Shown: positions 33,561-45,517 of the stretch, piece after piece
Numbering within the stretch: the stretch's first letter is position 1
Layout: each line of letters begins with the position of its first letter
Origin: Carnegiea gigantea
Taxonomy: Eukaryota > Streptophyta > Magnoliopsida > Caryophyllales > Cactaceae
Length of the DNA stretch: 64,000 bases
NCBI GenBank assembly: GCA_029747015.1
Contig: JAKOGI010001949.1
Coordinates: forward strand, 1 to 64,000
Reading direction: 5' to 3'
Program-made: the position numbers and the translations under genes
Notes under the pieces: model-generated
The model's input: only the letters and a program-made list of their open reading frames with translations
What the model was told of the DNA's origin: nothing
Databases searched by the model: none

Positions 33561-35180
33561 ACAGGGGATAGAAAAACTACCTGGGTCAGAAAGCTTAGGG
33601 GAAAGACTTTAGGGAACTCGAAACTGCCTTTTTGTCTAAACGGTATGGGCCCACCCTCATCATTTTTCTCCTTACTCTCAGCCATGCTCACCTCTCTACC
33701 CTCCTCAAGTTTTATGTCCTTAGAATCCTTCGCCCCTTCTTTCAAGGTAATACAGTTACACTACTCACGGAGGTTAGACTTGGGTTTACTGGGGAGTCTA
33801 TTCGGGGGTGCAGATAAAGAGGTAGCTTGTTGAGTAATTTGAGCCTCCAATATCTTATTGTGAATAGTAAGTGCATCAACCTTAGAGGCCAATTACTTGA
33901 TGTACTCATCTTACTTTTGTTATGCCAAAAGCATATTCTCCATCATAGTCTCTAAATTAGATTTTTGAGGTGCTTGTTGACGATAGGATGGTCTTTGAAA
34001 TCCAAGCGGTGGCCTAAAATTCATTTGAGGCACAAGTGGGGAATTAGACCTATAGGAGAGATTAGGGTGATTCCTCTAACTAGGATTATATGTGCTAGAG
34101 AAATGATCATTTGTTAGTCTAAGGTTATAGTTGTTCACATAATTGACCTGGTCACTTACATCTCGGGTAAAAAGACTATCCACTTGATTAATGTACAGTC
34201 AAATGATCAACTAACCCACATATATCACATAATGGAAAAGGGGTACTTGAACTGACAAAATTAACATTTAAGTGCTCCGATTTTTAAGGTATAGCGTCAA
34301 CTTTGGAAGATAGCATAAATAGCATCTAATTTCAGCTTACCTCACTTGGGTTGGGTTCTGTCAGATGACCATTGGAAATTGTTAAGAGTCATCTCTTTTA
34401 TAAGATTGTATATTTCATCTTCAGTTTTGTTCATAAGAGTGCCTCCTACCGCCACATTAATAATAGATCTTAATGGCTAAGTGACTCCATTATAAAATAT
34501 GTGCACGATCGTCCACCTTTGAAGACCATGGTGAAGACATAATCGTAAAAGGTCTTTCAATTACTCCTAGGCTTCATAGAGTGTCTCATCTTCCTTTTGA
34601 GAGAAGATAGTGATTTGATTCCGCAGGCTTTGCCGTCTTACTCGAAGGAAAGAACTTAGCAAGAAAAAATTTTGTAAGCTCGTTCCATGTTGTGATCCAT
34701 CCTGGAGGCAACGAGTTAAGTCATGCCCTTGCCTTGTCCCTAAGTGAAAAAGGAAATAGTCGCAAGTGGATGGCATCGATAGAAACTCCATTGAGCTTTA
34801 ACGTGCTGCACACTTCTAAAAAAACTGAGAAGTGTAAGTTCGAATCTTCTAATGAGGTGCCTCTGAACTGGGATTGCTACACCATTGATATAAGCACTGG
34901 TTTTGAGTGCAAAATTGTTCGCTTCTATGGTTGGCCAAGTGATGCTCGATAAAATGCCTTGGACTCCCATGGTAACAAAATCTCGGAGTGTCCTTCTTTG
35001 GTCACCTCCTATTCCTGACATCAAAGAAGAAACTACTTCAGCTGTTGGTTTTTGCTCTTCTACCCTTAATTTCTTCCTCCTAAAGCAAAAGGTCCTATCA
35101 ATTTTTGGATCGAATGCAAACGAAAAGGAACTTCTTATATACAGGAGAAATCCTGTAAAATTACAACAAAGCTACTAATG
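33561..35180 (-). pseudogene. Element C gag, frameshifted
   Basis: Blocks on the minus strand: NNFALKTSAYINGVAIPVQ (about 34930), the KFFLAKFFPSSKTA helix (34640-34680), SLRNQITIFSQKEDETLYEAWE (34570-34630), CLHHGLQRWTIVHIFYNG (34480-34540) and the NFQWSSDRTQP region (34340-34390). This is the standard Tat-lineage gag. A Lys/Glu-rich stretch (33554-33745) leads to protease. Several frames are needed, so it is broken. The start was not fixed. Confidence 0.75.
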
Positions 35181-35262
35181 CAAATAAAAAATATAAAGAA
35201 AAAGAAAGAATGAAAAAAATGCTTAGTTAATTTCTAAGGGCTAACCCAATATCCACAAATTT

Positions 35263-35282
35263 GGTCCCTGGCAATGGTGCCA
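35263..35282 (-). promoter_or_regulatory. Element C primer binding site
   Basis: The minus strand reads TGGCACCATTGCCAGGGACC, a slightly altered version of the Athila/Tat primer site, six bases inside the 5' LTR (ending at 35289). Confidence 0.85.
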
Positions 35283-35288
35283 AAAACT

Positions 35289-36866
35289 TGACCTTACCTG
35301 CAAGCGCACGGGTGTTGTATTTTAGAAAAGATATCGTTCCCACAGAAACCAAATAAAGTCTATTGACTTTTGTCCTATAAAAGTACTAAGCAAGCAAATT
35401 TCAATTGGGTGTTTGAATAACGCTATAATCTAATTGGGAAACTTAATCAAGTTAAGACATCTAGGGATTTATTTTGCCTGGTAAAGATGTGGATCAAAGG
35501 AATATAACATGCACTTTATCCATATTGAGTGATTCAAAGGGGTGCAATCATATTTAGACTTCAATCTTTTCTTTCGAAGTAAACTGAATTACCTAAACTA
35601 ACCCATTGTCATTCTTTCAAATGTTATTGTTTAGTCTAAGTAATGGATTTTCGATAGCTAAATTTCCTCTTAACAAACAAATCTTTCTTAAGTATTGCTA
35701 AGTCAAGTCTTATCTTGTCAGTCAAACAGCAAGCTTCACCTTTCAGTCCTTCACTTAACTATCTAGAATTAGCAAGTAAATTTGGCCAAAATGCACTCAT
35801 ACACAAGACAAAATTTAACCAATTCCAATCAAGAACATGCACAACTAAATAAAAATTAGAGTCTCTAACATCAATACTGGACTAATAATCCCTAGATTGA
35901 GAAAACTACTCACACAAACTTAAAATAACAACAACTAAACAAAGTTTGAGAGCACAATTGGAGATCCTCCAAGGGTTTCCCAACTTTGCAAGGGCTCTAA
36001 AACAGCAATCGCTTCTTTATAACTTTCACTCTTAAACTCAAAACTAACGAAGAAATCTAAAACTAAACTAAGAAAATGAAAAAGAATGGAGGAGATTAGA
36101 GAATAGGAGTTCTCTTTTGCTGTATATCTCTTTTAATTTGCTACGAAATGGCTCTATTTAAAGAATAACTTGATCAACCTCAGCCACACGATGAAGGAAA
36201 ACGAAGAGACTTGCAGTTATGGACTCACCACGGGCCATGGCCTTCACCGCGGATCGTTTGTGGTGAGCTCTGTCTCGACAATCTTCTGCTCTTTCTTTCA
36301 TTCACAAGCATAGCCACTTGGCGGTGTCCATGGAGGGTCAAGCTACCCTCATTTAGGGGTCAAATCTGTGGTAAAATGCTCCAAAAACTAACTAAGAAAT
36401 CTAAAACTAAACTACGAAAATGAAAAAGAATGGAGGAGATTAGAGAATAGGAGTTCTCTTTTGCTGTATATCTCTTTCAATTTGCTACGAAATGGCTCTA
36501 TTTAAAGAATAGCTTGATCAACCTCAACCACAAGATGAAGTAAAACGAAGAGACTTGTAGTTATGGACTCACCACGGGTCGTGCCCTTCACTGCGGACCG
36601 TCTGTGGTGAGCTCTGTCTCGACAATCTTCTGTTCTTTCTTTCATCCACAAGCATAGTCACTTGGCGGTGTCTATGGAGGGTCAAGCTACACTCATTTAG
36701 GGGTCAAATCTGTGGTAAAATGCTTCAACAACCTGCAAAATACAGAAAAGGATCATACCCGAGTATAAAATAGAAAAAAGAGTGCACAATATAGCATAAA
36801 ACACATAGTTCACCCTAAAAATGATATAAAATGACCTCAAAATAGACCACGCTTTAAGAATTATCA
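35289..36866 (-). repeat. Element C 5' LTR with internal 344-bp tandem duplication
   Basis: TG...CA ends; 1578 bp. The segment 36040-36383 is repeated directly as 36384-36727 (starting AAAACTAACKAAGAAATC and including the CACCACGG hairpin block). Without the second copy its length (1234 bp) agrees with the 1208-bp 3' LTR, so the duplication arose in this LTR after insertion or was lost from the other. Confidence 0.88.
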
Positions 36867-37080
36867 AGGAGGGGAAACTATGTTTTAAAAAAAATGAAAA
36901 AAAAATTTGGAAATCCAAGAAAATTTTTGGTTTTGTTTTTTAGGAATATGTGCTATTCTAATTAACTATGTTCTCTTGTACCCTTTTGTTTGGTTGTATA
37001 TAGATATGACATGTGGATTATACAACTAAGTCTGAAGTAAGAAATTTGTACCCAATCCTAACCCCTAACATTTTCTTTCA

Positions 37081-38298
37081 ATGGTATGGGTCTTTATATG
37101 AATGATCCCTGGAAGTATTGCCAAGAACAAATCATTAGGAGATGTGTGTCTAAGGACCAAATTCATAGTGTCCTTTCCTTTTACCTTGAGCATGCTTGTA
37201 TGGGACATTTTAGTGGAGGGAAACCACCGTAAAAATTCTCTAAAACTGATTCTATTGGCCAACCCTATTCAAAGATGCCCATAAATATTGCAAAAGATGC
37301 ATGGTTGCCAAGAATGGGGCAAAATTTGATAGGAAAGATATGATGCCTCTTACCCCTATTATTATGGTTAATATTTTTGATGTATTGGAAATCGATTTTA
37401 TATGATCATTTTCAAATTCATTTGGAAATAAGTACATTTTTGTCTGTGTGGATTACGTGTTCAAGTAGGTTGAAGTCATCTCCACAAGGACAAATGAGTC
37501 GAAAGTGATCATTAGATTCCTATGGGAGAACATTTTTGCCTATTATAGGATGCCTCGAGTGATCACTAGTGACCAAGGGACTCATTTTGACAATGGGTCC
37601 TTTGATGCCCTGTTAAAAGGCATTCCATCATTCATTGCCTTCCAACCCCCTACCATCCTCAAACTAACAGTTAAGAAGAAGTGTCAAACAGGTAAATTAA
37701 GCAAATTATAGAAAAGATTGTGACCAAGAATAGGAAGGTTGCGTGGATAAGTTTCTTTATGCATTGTAGGCCTAGCGGACAACCATTAAGACTCCCTTAG
37801 GCATGTCGCCTATAGGGTGGTCTACAGTCATCTATGTCATTTGCCCGTTGAGCTTGGTGGGCAACTAGGACCCTCAAGTATGATTTGAATACCACCAAAA
37901 AGGAGAAGAAGTTGACTCTAAATGAACTTGAAGAGATTACATGGGACGCATATGAAAACACAAGAATAAGTAAAGAGAGAGCCAAGGTTTTTCATCACAA
38001 ACATATTAATAGGAAAGAGTTTGCTCAGGGGTAGTAGGTTCTTTTGTGTAACTCTATGCTTGACCTATACCCCAAAAAACTTTGGTTTAGATGGGCCTGT
38101 CTTTTTATTGTGGCGAAAGTTTTCCCTCTTAGTGCAATTGAAATCAATGATCCCACTAAAGACCATATATTTACGGTGAATGGGCATAGGTTGAAGAAAT
38201 TTTTGGAAATGCCTAGTGAGGAGGATGTGGAGTGTCTCTTGCTCTATGAACCTCCTTCATTTGAATACCTAAGGTATCAATTTCTTGTATACTTGTAA
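37081..38298 (+). pseudogene. Element B integrase and C-terminal domain, truncated at left
   Basis: The first readable sequence is the integrase zinc region (IIRRCVSKDQIHSVLSFYLEHACMGHFSGG, then CKRCMVAKNGAKF), followed by the core: VLEIDF with the first Asp, a stop where a Gly is expected, YIFVCVDYV, VITSDQGTHFDNG with the second Asp. The tail (ELEEITWDAYENTRISKERAKVFHH) and C-terminal domain (38044-38298: LSAIEINDPTKDHIFTVNGHRLKKFLE) complete it. RT and RNase H are missing, so the copy is cut at about 37080. Confidence 0.8.
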
Positions 38299-39239
38299 AT
38301 AGCGTGAAAATCTATGAGTCGTATGTGTTGAAAATTTGTTAAAAATGCAAAAAAGAAATGAAAAAAAGAGAGGGAAAAAAAAAAAAGAAGTGTGAAGAGT
38401 TGAAAAAATGAGGGAAAACAAAGGAGAGGTGAGGAAAGAGATTTGAAAAAAAAAAGGTGTGAGGATGAGAAATTTTTTGGGCAGAAAAATGGCACTGGAA
38501 GCCCTTACTAAGTGGCACTCTTATACCATACAAGAAGCAAGGAAAACACCTCATAGACATTTGGAATGGTGCACACTTGCTAGGTGGCACGAGTGTGCCA
38601 ATCCTAAAATTCAGCACGCTGAGGCAGAGAATTGGTAGGGTGCCCTTATGCCAACTTAGATCAGCTCTAAAAACCTAACAACCCCTTCTCATTTCTTCCT
38701 TTCTCTTTCATTTTCCTACATTCTTTCTCTCTCTATGTGATGCTCCCTCACTTCCACTTTCACTCTCAACTCAAATCCTCCCCAAATTCTTCCTTTTTCT
38801 TACAAATTTCTCCAATGCCACTCATAATTCCTCACTTCCCAAAAAAATTCCACCTAATTTCATCCTCTTTCTTCTACGCATTCACCCACTTTCTCTCTCT
38901 AAAGCCCTAACCTCCACTGTTGAGGTTTAAGGTAGTAGAGAAAGAAAGCTTGCTCCTTAGCCCCATTCTCACGCTATTCAACTTGAAAAGTGCTATTGGA
39001 AGCAAAAAGGAGCTAGATTTAACCCTCCTAACCACACAAGCATCTCCTCCATAGGTAAGAAACGAATTGGTGAGACCTCTAATGCACCATCCCTGCCTAA
39101 GAAGTCTTCAAGAGCTTCTTCTTCTGCCAATGCACCTACATGATCCAAAGATAAAAATGATGTCTTCCCTTTAATCCTCCCTCCTAACACTACAGGTTTA
39201 CACTTTGCTAGTGATGAATAAAAGTCAAAATATAAGCTA
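38299..39239 (+). other. Element B spacer between pol and downstream ORF
   Basis: A/G-rich then C/T-rich non-coding DNA. Contains GGCAC/GTGCC inverted pairs at 38490-38605. The pyrimidine-rich stretch 38680-38900 precedes the ORF and may have been a splice acceptor or leader. Confidence 0.5.
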
Positions 39240-40500
39240 TTGAGCACTACAAAGACAAGTGAACAAAAATATTATCATGTTGAATCAGTGAGGGCTGTAG
39301 CCATGGCAGATGATATGGGTACTTGACTTAGAAATTTAGGATGGCTAAAGTACGTAGAGATGAGATGTGTATCTTATGATCCACTTGTGGTTGAATTTTT
39401 GACGTCCTTGTATGTAGATTGGTTTAAGTCACATAGGGGCCAAGAAGTCTTAATCTCATTCCGTATGTTTAATACGGACCACTAGATGAGTCTAAGGGGG
39501 TTTAATGAGCTATTGCACCTTCTGGTGAATGCAGATGCCTTAAGAGATGTCCTTAGTTTACAGATACCTAATGCTTCAAGTATAAAACCTACACTGATAG
39601 GTTCGGGAGGCCTAGGAGATATGACCCCAGGAAAACCAAAGCCATGGACATTTGTAACATAAACACCTGCTATCTACAATGTTTAATGGCTAATATCATC
39701 TTTGGGAGCCTTAATAGCCAGAATGTGTGTAAGAAAGCATAATTGTTTATAATTTGGTGTGCTTTGACGAATACATATGTGGACAACAGAGCATCATTCC
39801 CCATTTGGCGGAAGTGGCCAAGACGGCCTATGAGAATGTAATAGGTGTTGGGGGCACAATCCCCGCCATAGCTCAAACTTGAATCACAGTGGGAAGTTTG
39901 GAACCTTTGAGCCCCCCTTTTTGGGAGGGATCCTTGACATTCCTACCCCGTCCCACCTGACCATGATTGATACTAGAGGGGGCACCTATAAATACCCCAC
40001 TACAAACAAATCCTCTTCACTTTTCCTAATGTGGGCTGTACCACCATAGCCAGTAAAAAGAATTAGAACTGTGATGGGCTGATTATTCGTGAAGAGGTGA
40101 TGCCAGGAGATGGTGATGAGGGGCATGATGGTGATGAGGGGCATGATGATGATAAATGATATGATGATGATGTGGAGAGCAAGGTGCAGAAGCGGGCTAT
40201 AAAGGCCAAGATGCCAACAAAACACAAGTAGAAAAAGAACCCATTCCACAACCACAATTTCAATAATCGTCTTCCTTTAAGGTGGGGGGATCCCCTTCCT
40301 TGGGCAAAATACCATTTGATAGCACATTCCTCCAATCCTTTTCTAACCTCCAAGTGAAGGTAACCGGCCTACACTAGGGGTACACTGAGATGAGACAAGA
40401 CATTCACCGTATGGCCGAGTGCATGGATTCTATTGAGGAGGGTGTTATATACTTTAAGGGCTTTGTGGACCGTTAAGCGAAGAGAGAGTTAAAGTGAATG
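39240..40500 (+). pseudogene. Element B Athila-type downstream ORF
   Basis: A frame beginning near 39240 reads LGWLKYVEMRCVSYDPLVVEFLTSLYVDWFK, EVLISFRMFN and MSLRGFNELLHLL, similar in layout to the element C ORF and to the extra ORF of Athila elements. Later pieces are LDIPTPSHLTMIDTRGG (about 39935), a repeated GDEGHD acidic run (40110-40150), a basic run and a probable coiled coil (TEMRQDIHRMAECMDSIEEG, about 40390). There are many stops. Function of this family is unproven. Confidence 0.55.
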
Positions 40501-41752
40501 AAGAGAGAGAAAGAGTGGGCCATAAGAGGGGCTCATTAGTATGAAGAATGAAGCGGGATGAATGAGCTTATTTGGCGGCGATTAAAGGCTATCCAGCAAG
40601 TAGAAGAGTGGTCTCATACTTCCACGGGATTTCAAGGAAGCTCATCATTATTCTCACCTTTTTCTTCACACTTTTGGCGATCACCTGGGCCCGATGGGAG
40701 CTAGTGACTGTGAGTTGTATTCCCCACCCCTCCCTTTCTTTTCATAGCTTCTTACATCTAGAGGGGGCACATTACATTGCATACTTGATGGGGGTATTTT
40801 ATTTATGATAAGTGGTACCATTTGTGCATCTCATTTTCCTCCACCCCTTATTCTCTACTGTTTGTGATATTGTGGTATGTGAAGGCCATTCAAGGTGAAA
40901 TGTGGTTGTGATTGGCCTTAATTTTAAGGATTCTATGGAGATTGGTTGCGATCTTGAATTTCATGAATGGGCTCCTAGGAACATAGGCAATATGTATAGT
41001 TATATTTAGGGCAGTTCTTACATTTATGTTGTACACATGCATTCATGCATGGTGATTTTGATTCCATCTTCTACAAGGCATTCCTTCATGCTCCTTTGTA
41101 CATACTTTCTCCTTCCCTTTTCCTTTTCCTTTTCTTTTCCTTCTCTTTTTAGAACTCTTATCCCCATTATGAGGACATTGTGCATTTTAAGTGTGGGGAT
41201 GGGGAGATTTTCCTCTAATTTTTTTTTAAAAACAAAAGGAAGGAAAAAAATTTCCGAAAACTTAAAAATATTTTCCCTTTTCTTATAAGTAGTGAGGTTT
41301 TGGGGAAAATGTGCAACTTTGATGAGTAATGAACCCTTTCTGCCTTGAATCAAGTAACATACAATTAGGGTGCATGTGATAGATATTAGGTCCAAATTCT
41401 TGGTAACTCATGCTTTGTTTTAACCTAACAGATGAGAGTAAGCATGGTTGTGGACCCATGAGGCCTTGAGCCTAGTTAGACTACTTCATCACTTGTTGTC
41501 ATTTGCTTTGTTTCATGAGAAGCTCATTCAAAGTTATCACTCTCTAGAATCTGCCATAACTCTCTTTGGAAGCACATATTGCTTTTGCATGATTGATGAG
41601 AGAAATGAGACATTCTTTGTGCAAGTATGAGCCACAATAGCCAAAAAGCATCCATATGCATAATTGTACCCGTGCTACCCCTATAAGCCTTGATTATCAC
41701 TATTCTTGTTGTGGGCTATTCTTTTAGCCCTTGGCCTTAGACAATACCCTTA
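40501..41752 (+). other. Element B 3' region, left part
   Basis: No coding signal accepted. Contains the shared post-ORF purine block at 41172-41200 followed by a poly-T/A tract. Ends at CCTTA (41748-41752), the left target duplication of element D. Confidence 0.65.
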
Positions 41753-44357
41753 TGTGGAGCATGTCACAGAACTCACAAATTAAACCACTACTTCATTTTT
41801 AAATAAGATTTATAGTATAGGAAAGTAGGAATCGATCCCACGAGGAAAGATTATGATAGTAAGCTAGTTTAAATCTAATTAAATTTACTACTCTAATTTA
41901 TTATACTTTCTCTTTATATTCCTAAAACAAATCGAATTAAACAAGTAAAAATCTGAAAAAATTACTTAATATTGCCCCTAAATATTCTAAATTTAATTCT
42001 GAAAGTGAAAGCAGTAAATAGCTATCCTAAATATTCTGAAAAATAAAAACAAAGATAATCACAGAAAATTAGACTGAAAATTAAAACAGAAAATAATAGG
42101 CAGAAAATTAATATTAAAAATCATAGAAAGTAATCTAAATTAATATTCTGCAAGTTTATAACTTTTTATCTCCAAAATTATATGTGATTAAATTTAGAAA
42201 AATTAAAACAGAAAATTAACCACAGAAAATTAAAACAGAAAATAAAATCTAAAATTAGAGAAATAATAAACTGCACTAGTATAAATATGAAAATAAATGG
42301 AAAAAATAACAAGATTTTAAAATATAATTTTCTAGACTAAATTAAACCCTGAAAAATCGAAATTAAAAATTAAAAACTTAATTTTCAAATTTATTAAAAT
42401 AAAAACCTGCATATATCCAATTCACGAAATAATTCTGAAAAATTATCAAATAATTTTCAAATATTCCAAAATTAAATAGAGGTAGATTAAGATACTTAAT
42501 AAACCCTAAACTGGATTAAAGCACAAAAAAACAAAAGGAACTATTTTTAACCTAATTTCTAACAAACCGGTAAATAAATGGTAAAGTAGAATAGAAAATA
42601 AATATGAAAATTTTAATCACACTAAAAAAATATAGATAATCTAAAATCACTAAGACACTCAAAAAAGGCTACTCTTTTGGGGGGGTAAATGAATTTTATA
42701 GTAAAGCTTATAAATTTAAGAATTAAAATTGACAAACTAATAAAATTAACAAAAACGCAACAAATAATTATTAAAAATACCAAATCAAACAAATCACTTG
42801 ACCTGATTATGATTCACCATGCCTTAATTTACATCTATCATTGATATTTTCTATCATTCATTTTAATAGCCAGACACTAGAAAAGTCCCACCAGCAGTTC
42901 TTTCCTGATTTTTAGTTTAACTTCTAAGACCAACATTAGATTTAAACCCTCTTAATCAAATTAACCAATTTATACCAACATAAATTAACTAATTTAATTA
43001 AGCAATGAACACGTCTAACCCTAACAAATTACAACTACCAGCAATTATAATTTATAAGTCCTTGCTTGAAAATCTAATTCAAGTCATAACACGATTAGTC
43101 AAGACCAGCCTTAAATTAATCTTTATGATAACAATTTTAATAAATTAAATTCTCACAAGATATCAAAATTAAACAATGGAATAAACATTAATAACAATCA
43201 ACTTATCTCAAAATATAAATTGACATGGCTTTACATAATCAAATCAAGTGGAATAAAATTTAGAATAACATATTAAATAAACCACAAATTAATGCATTTA
43301 ACAAGTTTGGAGTAATTAAAGGCTAAATTATTTAAAATAAGGAAGAACTAAAATGTAAAGGAGGACTACTTGGCAATTTAGAGTATGACCAATGCCATAA
43401 TGAAAAGAAAAAAATCTAAAATCTGAAATCTATGAAACGAAAACAGAGCATGAAAAGTACACCAAAAAATGGAGATGATGTTTTCGATAATGATGATTCT
43501 CGGATGATGATGATGGTGTGTATAAGTTGAATGATGGAAGAAGATGGGATGATGGTTCTGCCTGTGATGATGACCGACGAAGATGATGATGGAGATGATT
43601 GTGAAGATGATGCCCTATTGATGACGCATCTGATGGGTTTTATAGTGGAGGATGGAGAGTGGTGATGCTGAGATCTGTGATGGAGCATGAGAAGTGGAGG
43701 AGATGAAGGAGCACCGTGAGATTTGTGTGGCGTGGAGAGGTTTGCTATGGTGATGCCAGTTGATGTGAGCCGAAGAAAAAGGTGAACCGAGTGGTGCTGC
43801 ATGAATGAATATAACTGTGTGATGATGGAGCCGAAAAAGAAGGAAAGGGGGAACCGGGTTTTCAGTGGTGTTGATGCCGTGATGGAGTTTGAAGAAGTTT
43901 AATAGAGGAGAGAGAGTATGTGAGGGTTGTGGGGCTATGGGCAGTGAGGACTGAGAGTAAGGATAGAGAATGTGAGCTGCTCTATTGGCTGGGGTTTACA
44001 ACATAGGGTGCATCAATAATCATTCTGTGCAAACCTTAGTGGGCTAGTTGAACGAATTGTCTGAAATTACAGACCAATATTCAGCCCATAGGTATTTTTC
44101 CTTTTTCTTTTGGGCCATGAGTAGAAAGGATTTAGGCTTAAATTAACTTGGCTCAATTCTTCATTTCCGACATCTCTTCATCTTTTTCCCGAATTTTTCC
44201 AAATTATTTACTACCTACAAAACAAAATAAAAACAAATTAAAGTCTAAAAATAATAATTATTTCCTAAATCATGTAAAAACAATGAATATTAGACAAATA
44301 AATAACATAAAATAAATTAATAACACATAAAAAATATGCATAAAATAAGATTTAACA
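41753..44357 (-). repeat. Element D 3' LTR (2605 bp)
   Basis: Nearly identical to 50891-53443. It contains about 80 bp (near 42757-42845) that are missing from the 5' LTR. A GAT-rich stretch at 43490-43620 reads as a His/Ser-rich open frame on the minus strand, but its duplication in both LTRs and lack of any motif argue against coding. Confidence 0.93.
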
Positions 44358-44374
44358 AATTCCCTACACTTAGA
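44358..44374 (-). promoter_or_regulatory. Element D polypurine tract
   Basis: The minus strand reads TCTAAGTGTAGGGAATT immediately before the 3' LTR. The same AAGTGTGGGG style appears in elements A and B. Confidence 0.8.
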
Positions 44375-45517
44375 CTTTAGACGTCCTCGTGCAAAATAAC
44401 TAAATTACCTAAAAAAAGAAAATGAAAAATAAGAAAAAGAAAATTCTAACTCACTTTCGTAGGAATCACGGTTGCATTCAGCGTATGCAACAAGCCCTTT
44501 AAACCCCTAGGTTTTCCCTAGTGGACGAATAGGTCTCGTGAAGGTTTACAGAAGATGTACCCACAAAATCTTTAAAAGGAAAACGAAAAGAATAGAAAGA
44601 AAAGAAGGAAATAACAAGATTTTGTTTTTTTTTTTTTCAAACAAATGTACATAAGGAAACAAATATAAAATTTCAACTGGACGCATCACCTTTTAAACCA
44701 AGATAATATGCTGTATGTAAACTAGGTGTACACTCCAAAACTCTAAGTCTTCACAGACGACATCTACACTGCACTTTTCACCCCACAAACCAACATAACA
44801 ATGTATCCATCCTAGTGCATGGTGTGTGCGTGTACCATCACCCTAGAGCCCGGCTAATCAAAGTTTGACTCATTTCCACTTGACAATATATAAGTTGCTT
44901 TATGGACTTACTGACATGGGAAACAAGCTTTCCAGTAGTAGTATTGCCTCAAAGGGTATCATCCAGTAGCGCATGCCTCAGGGGTACTTGTCATTCCCAA
45001 CTTTGACTTTTTTTTTCTCTTCTTTTTTTGGGGGGGGAATCTGAATGAAAACAAAAACAAATGCAAGTGAGAGAATCAAGCCTGGAAGCCTAAGACTCTG
45101 AGATAATGGTGATGTACAAAATGAGGATTGGACTCATAGTTATAATGGAGCAATGAGGTTAGACTCGGGTTATAGAATATCACATCTAAGACTCAGTTTA
45201 TCATGCACGCCCCACTTATATACAACCTAATACTAAGTTACAAGCAGGTAAATCCAGTCAAAATAGTATGCTTTTCCTCAAAACAAAAGAGTTTTTTTTT
45301 TCCTAAATGGAATGAATATAAATAAAAAGCAAGACAACCTAAATTAAATGCAGGTTGCACCCCCACACTTAGTTTATGCATTGTCCCTAATGCATGCGAA
45401 ATAATAAAAGGAAAGAAAAGAAGGCACTAAAAGCGAATTAAAAACTTCCCTGAAAAATGTTGGATTGCTTCCTAACCAGTGCCTTTGTTTACAGTCATGG
45501 GCTCGACGTCATGAATC
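44375..45517 (-). other. Element D 3' untranslated region
   Basis: Non-coding, with poly-A/T tracts. At 45360-45400 the minus strand has GGGACAATGCATAAACTAAGTGTGGGGG, the shared post-pol block. No envelope-like ORF is present. Confidence 0.75.

Larger units (their letters stand above)
27668..36866 (-). mobile_element. Gypsy (Tat-like) element C, 9199 bp, gag-protease only
   Basis: LTRs of 1208 bp (27668-28875) and 1578 bp (35289-36866; larger because of an internal 344-bp tandem duplication) bound a minus-strand internal region with primer site, gag, protease, a short post-protease domain, a downstream transposon ORF and a polypurine tract. There are only about 490 bases between protease and the 3' untranslated part, so RT, RNase H and integrase are absent; it must have used enzymes from a relative. 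It is inserted in element A just after A's purine tract. Flanks AGGGG (27661-27665) and AGGAG (36867-36871) could be a target duplication with one mismatch if the LTR end is two bases further left. Confidence 0.8.
20106..37080 (+). mobile_element. Ty3/gypsy (Athila/Tat-like) element A, old, host of two insertions
   Basis: Plus-strand order: primer site, leader, gag (20965-23410), protease, RT, RNase H, integrase, C-terminal domain (to 27376), a T-rich 3' region and a purine tract (27633-27665). It is interrupted by a solo LTR at 21550-22827 and by the complete element C at 27668-36866. After C the same element resumes with a GGGG/A-rich stretch (36867-36925) like that following the equivalent purine tract of element B. 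The junction with element B near 37080 is not understood. Confidence 0.75.

Noticed and set aside
43416..43802. His/Ser-rich open frame on the minus strand
   Set aside because: It comes from a GAT/ATC repeat in an LTR, is repeated with changes at 52500-52960, and has no motif.
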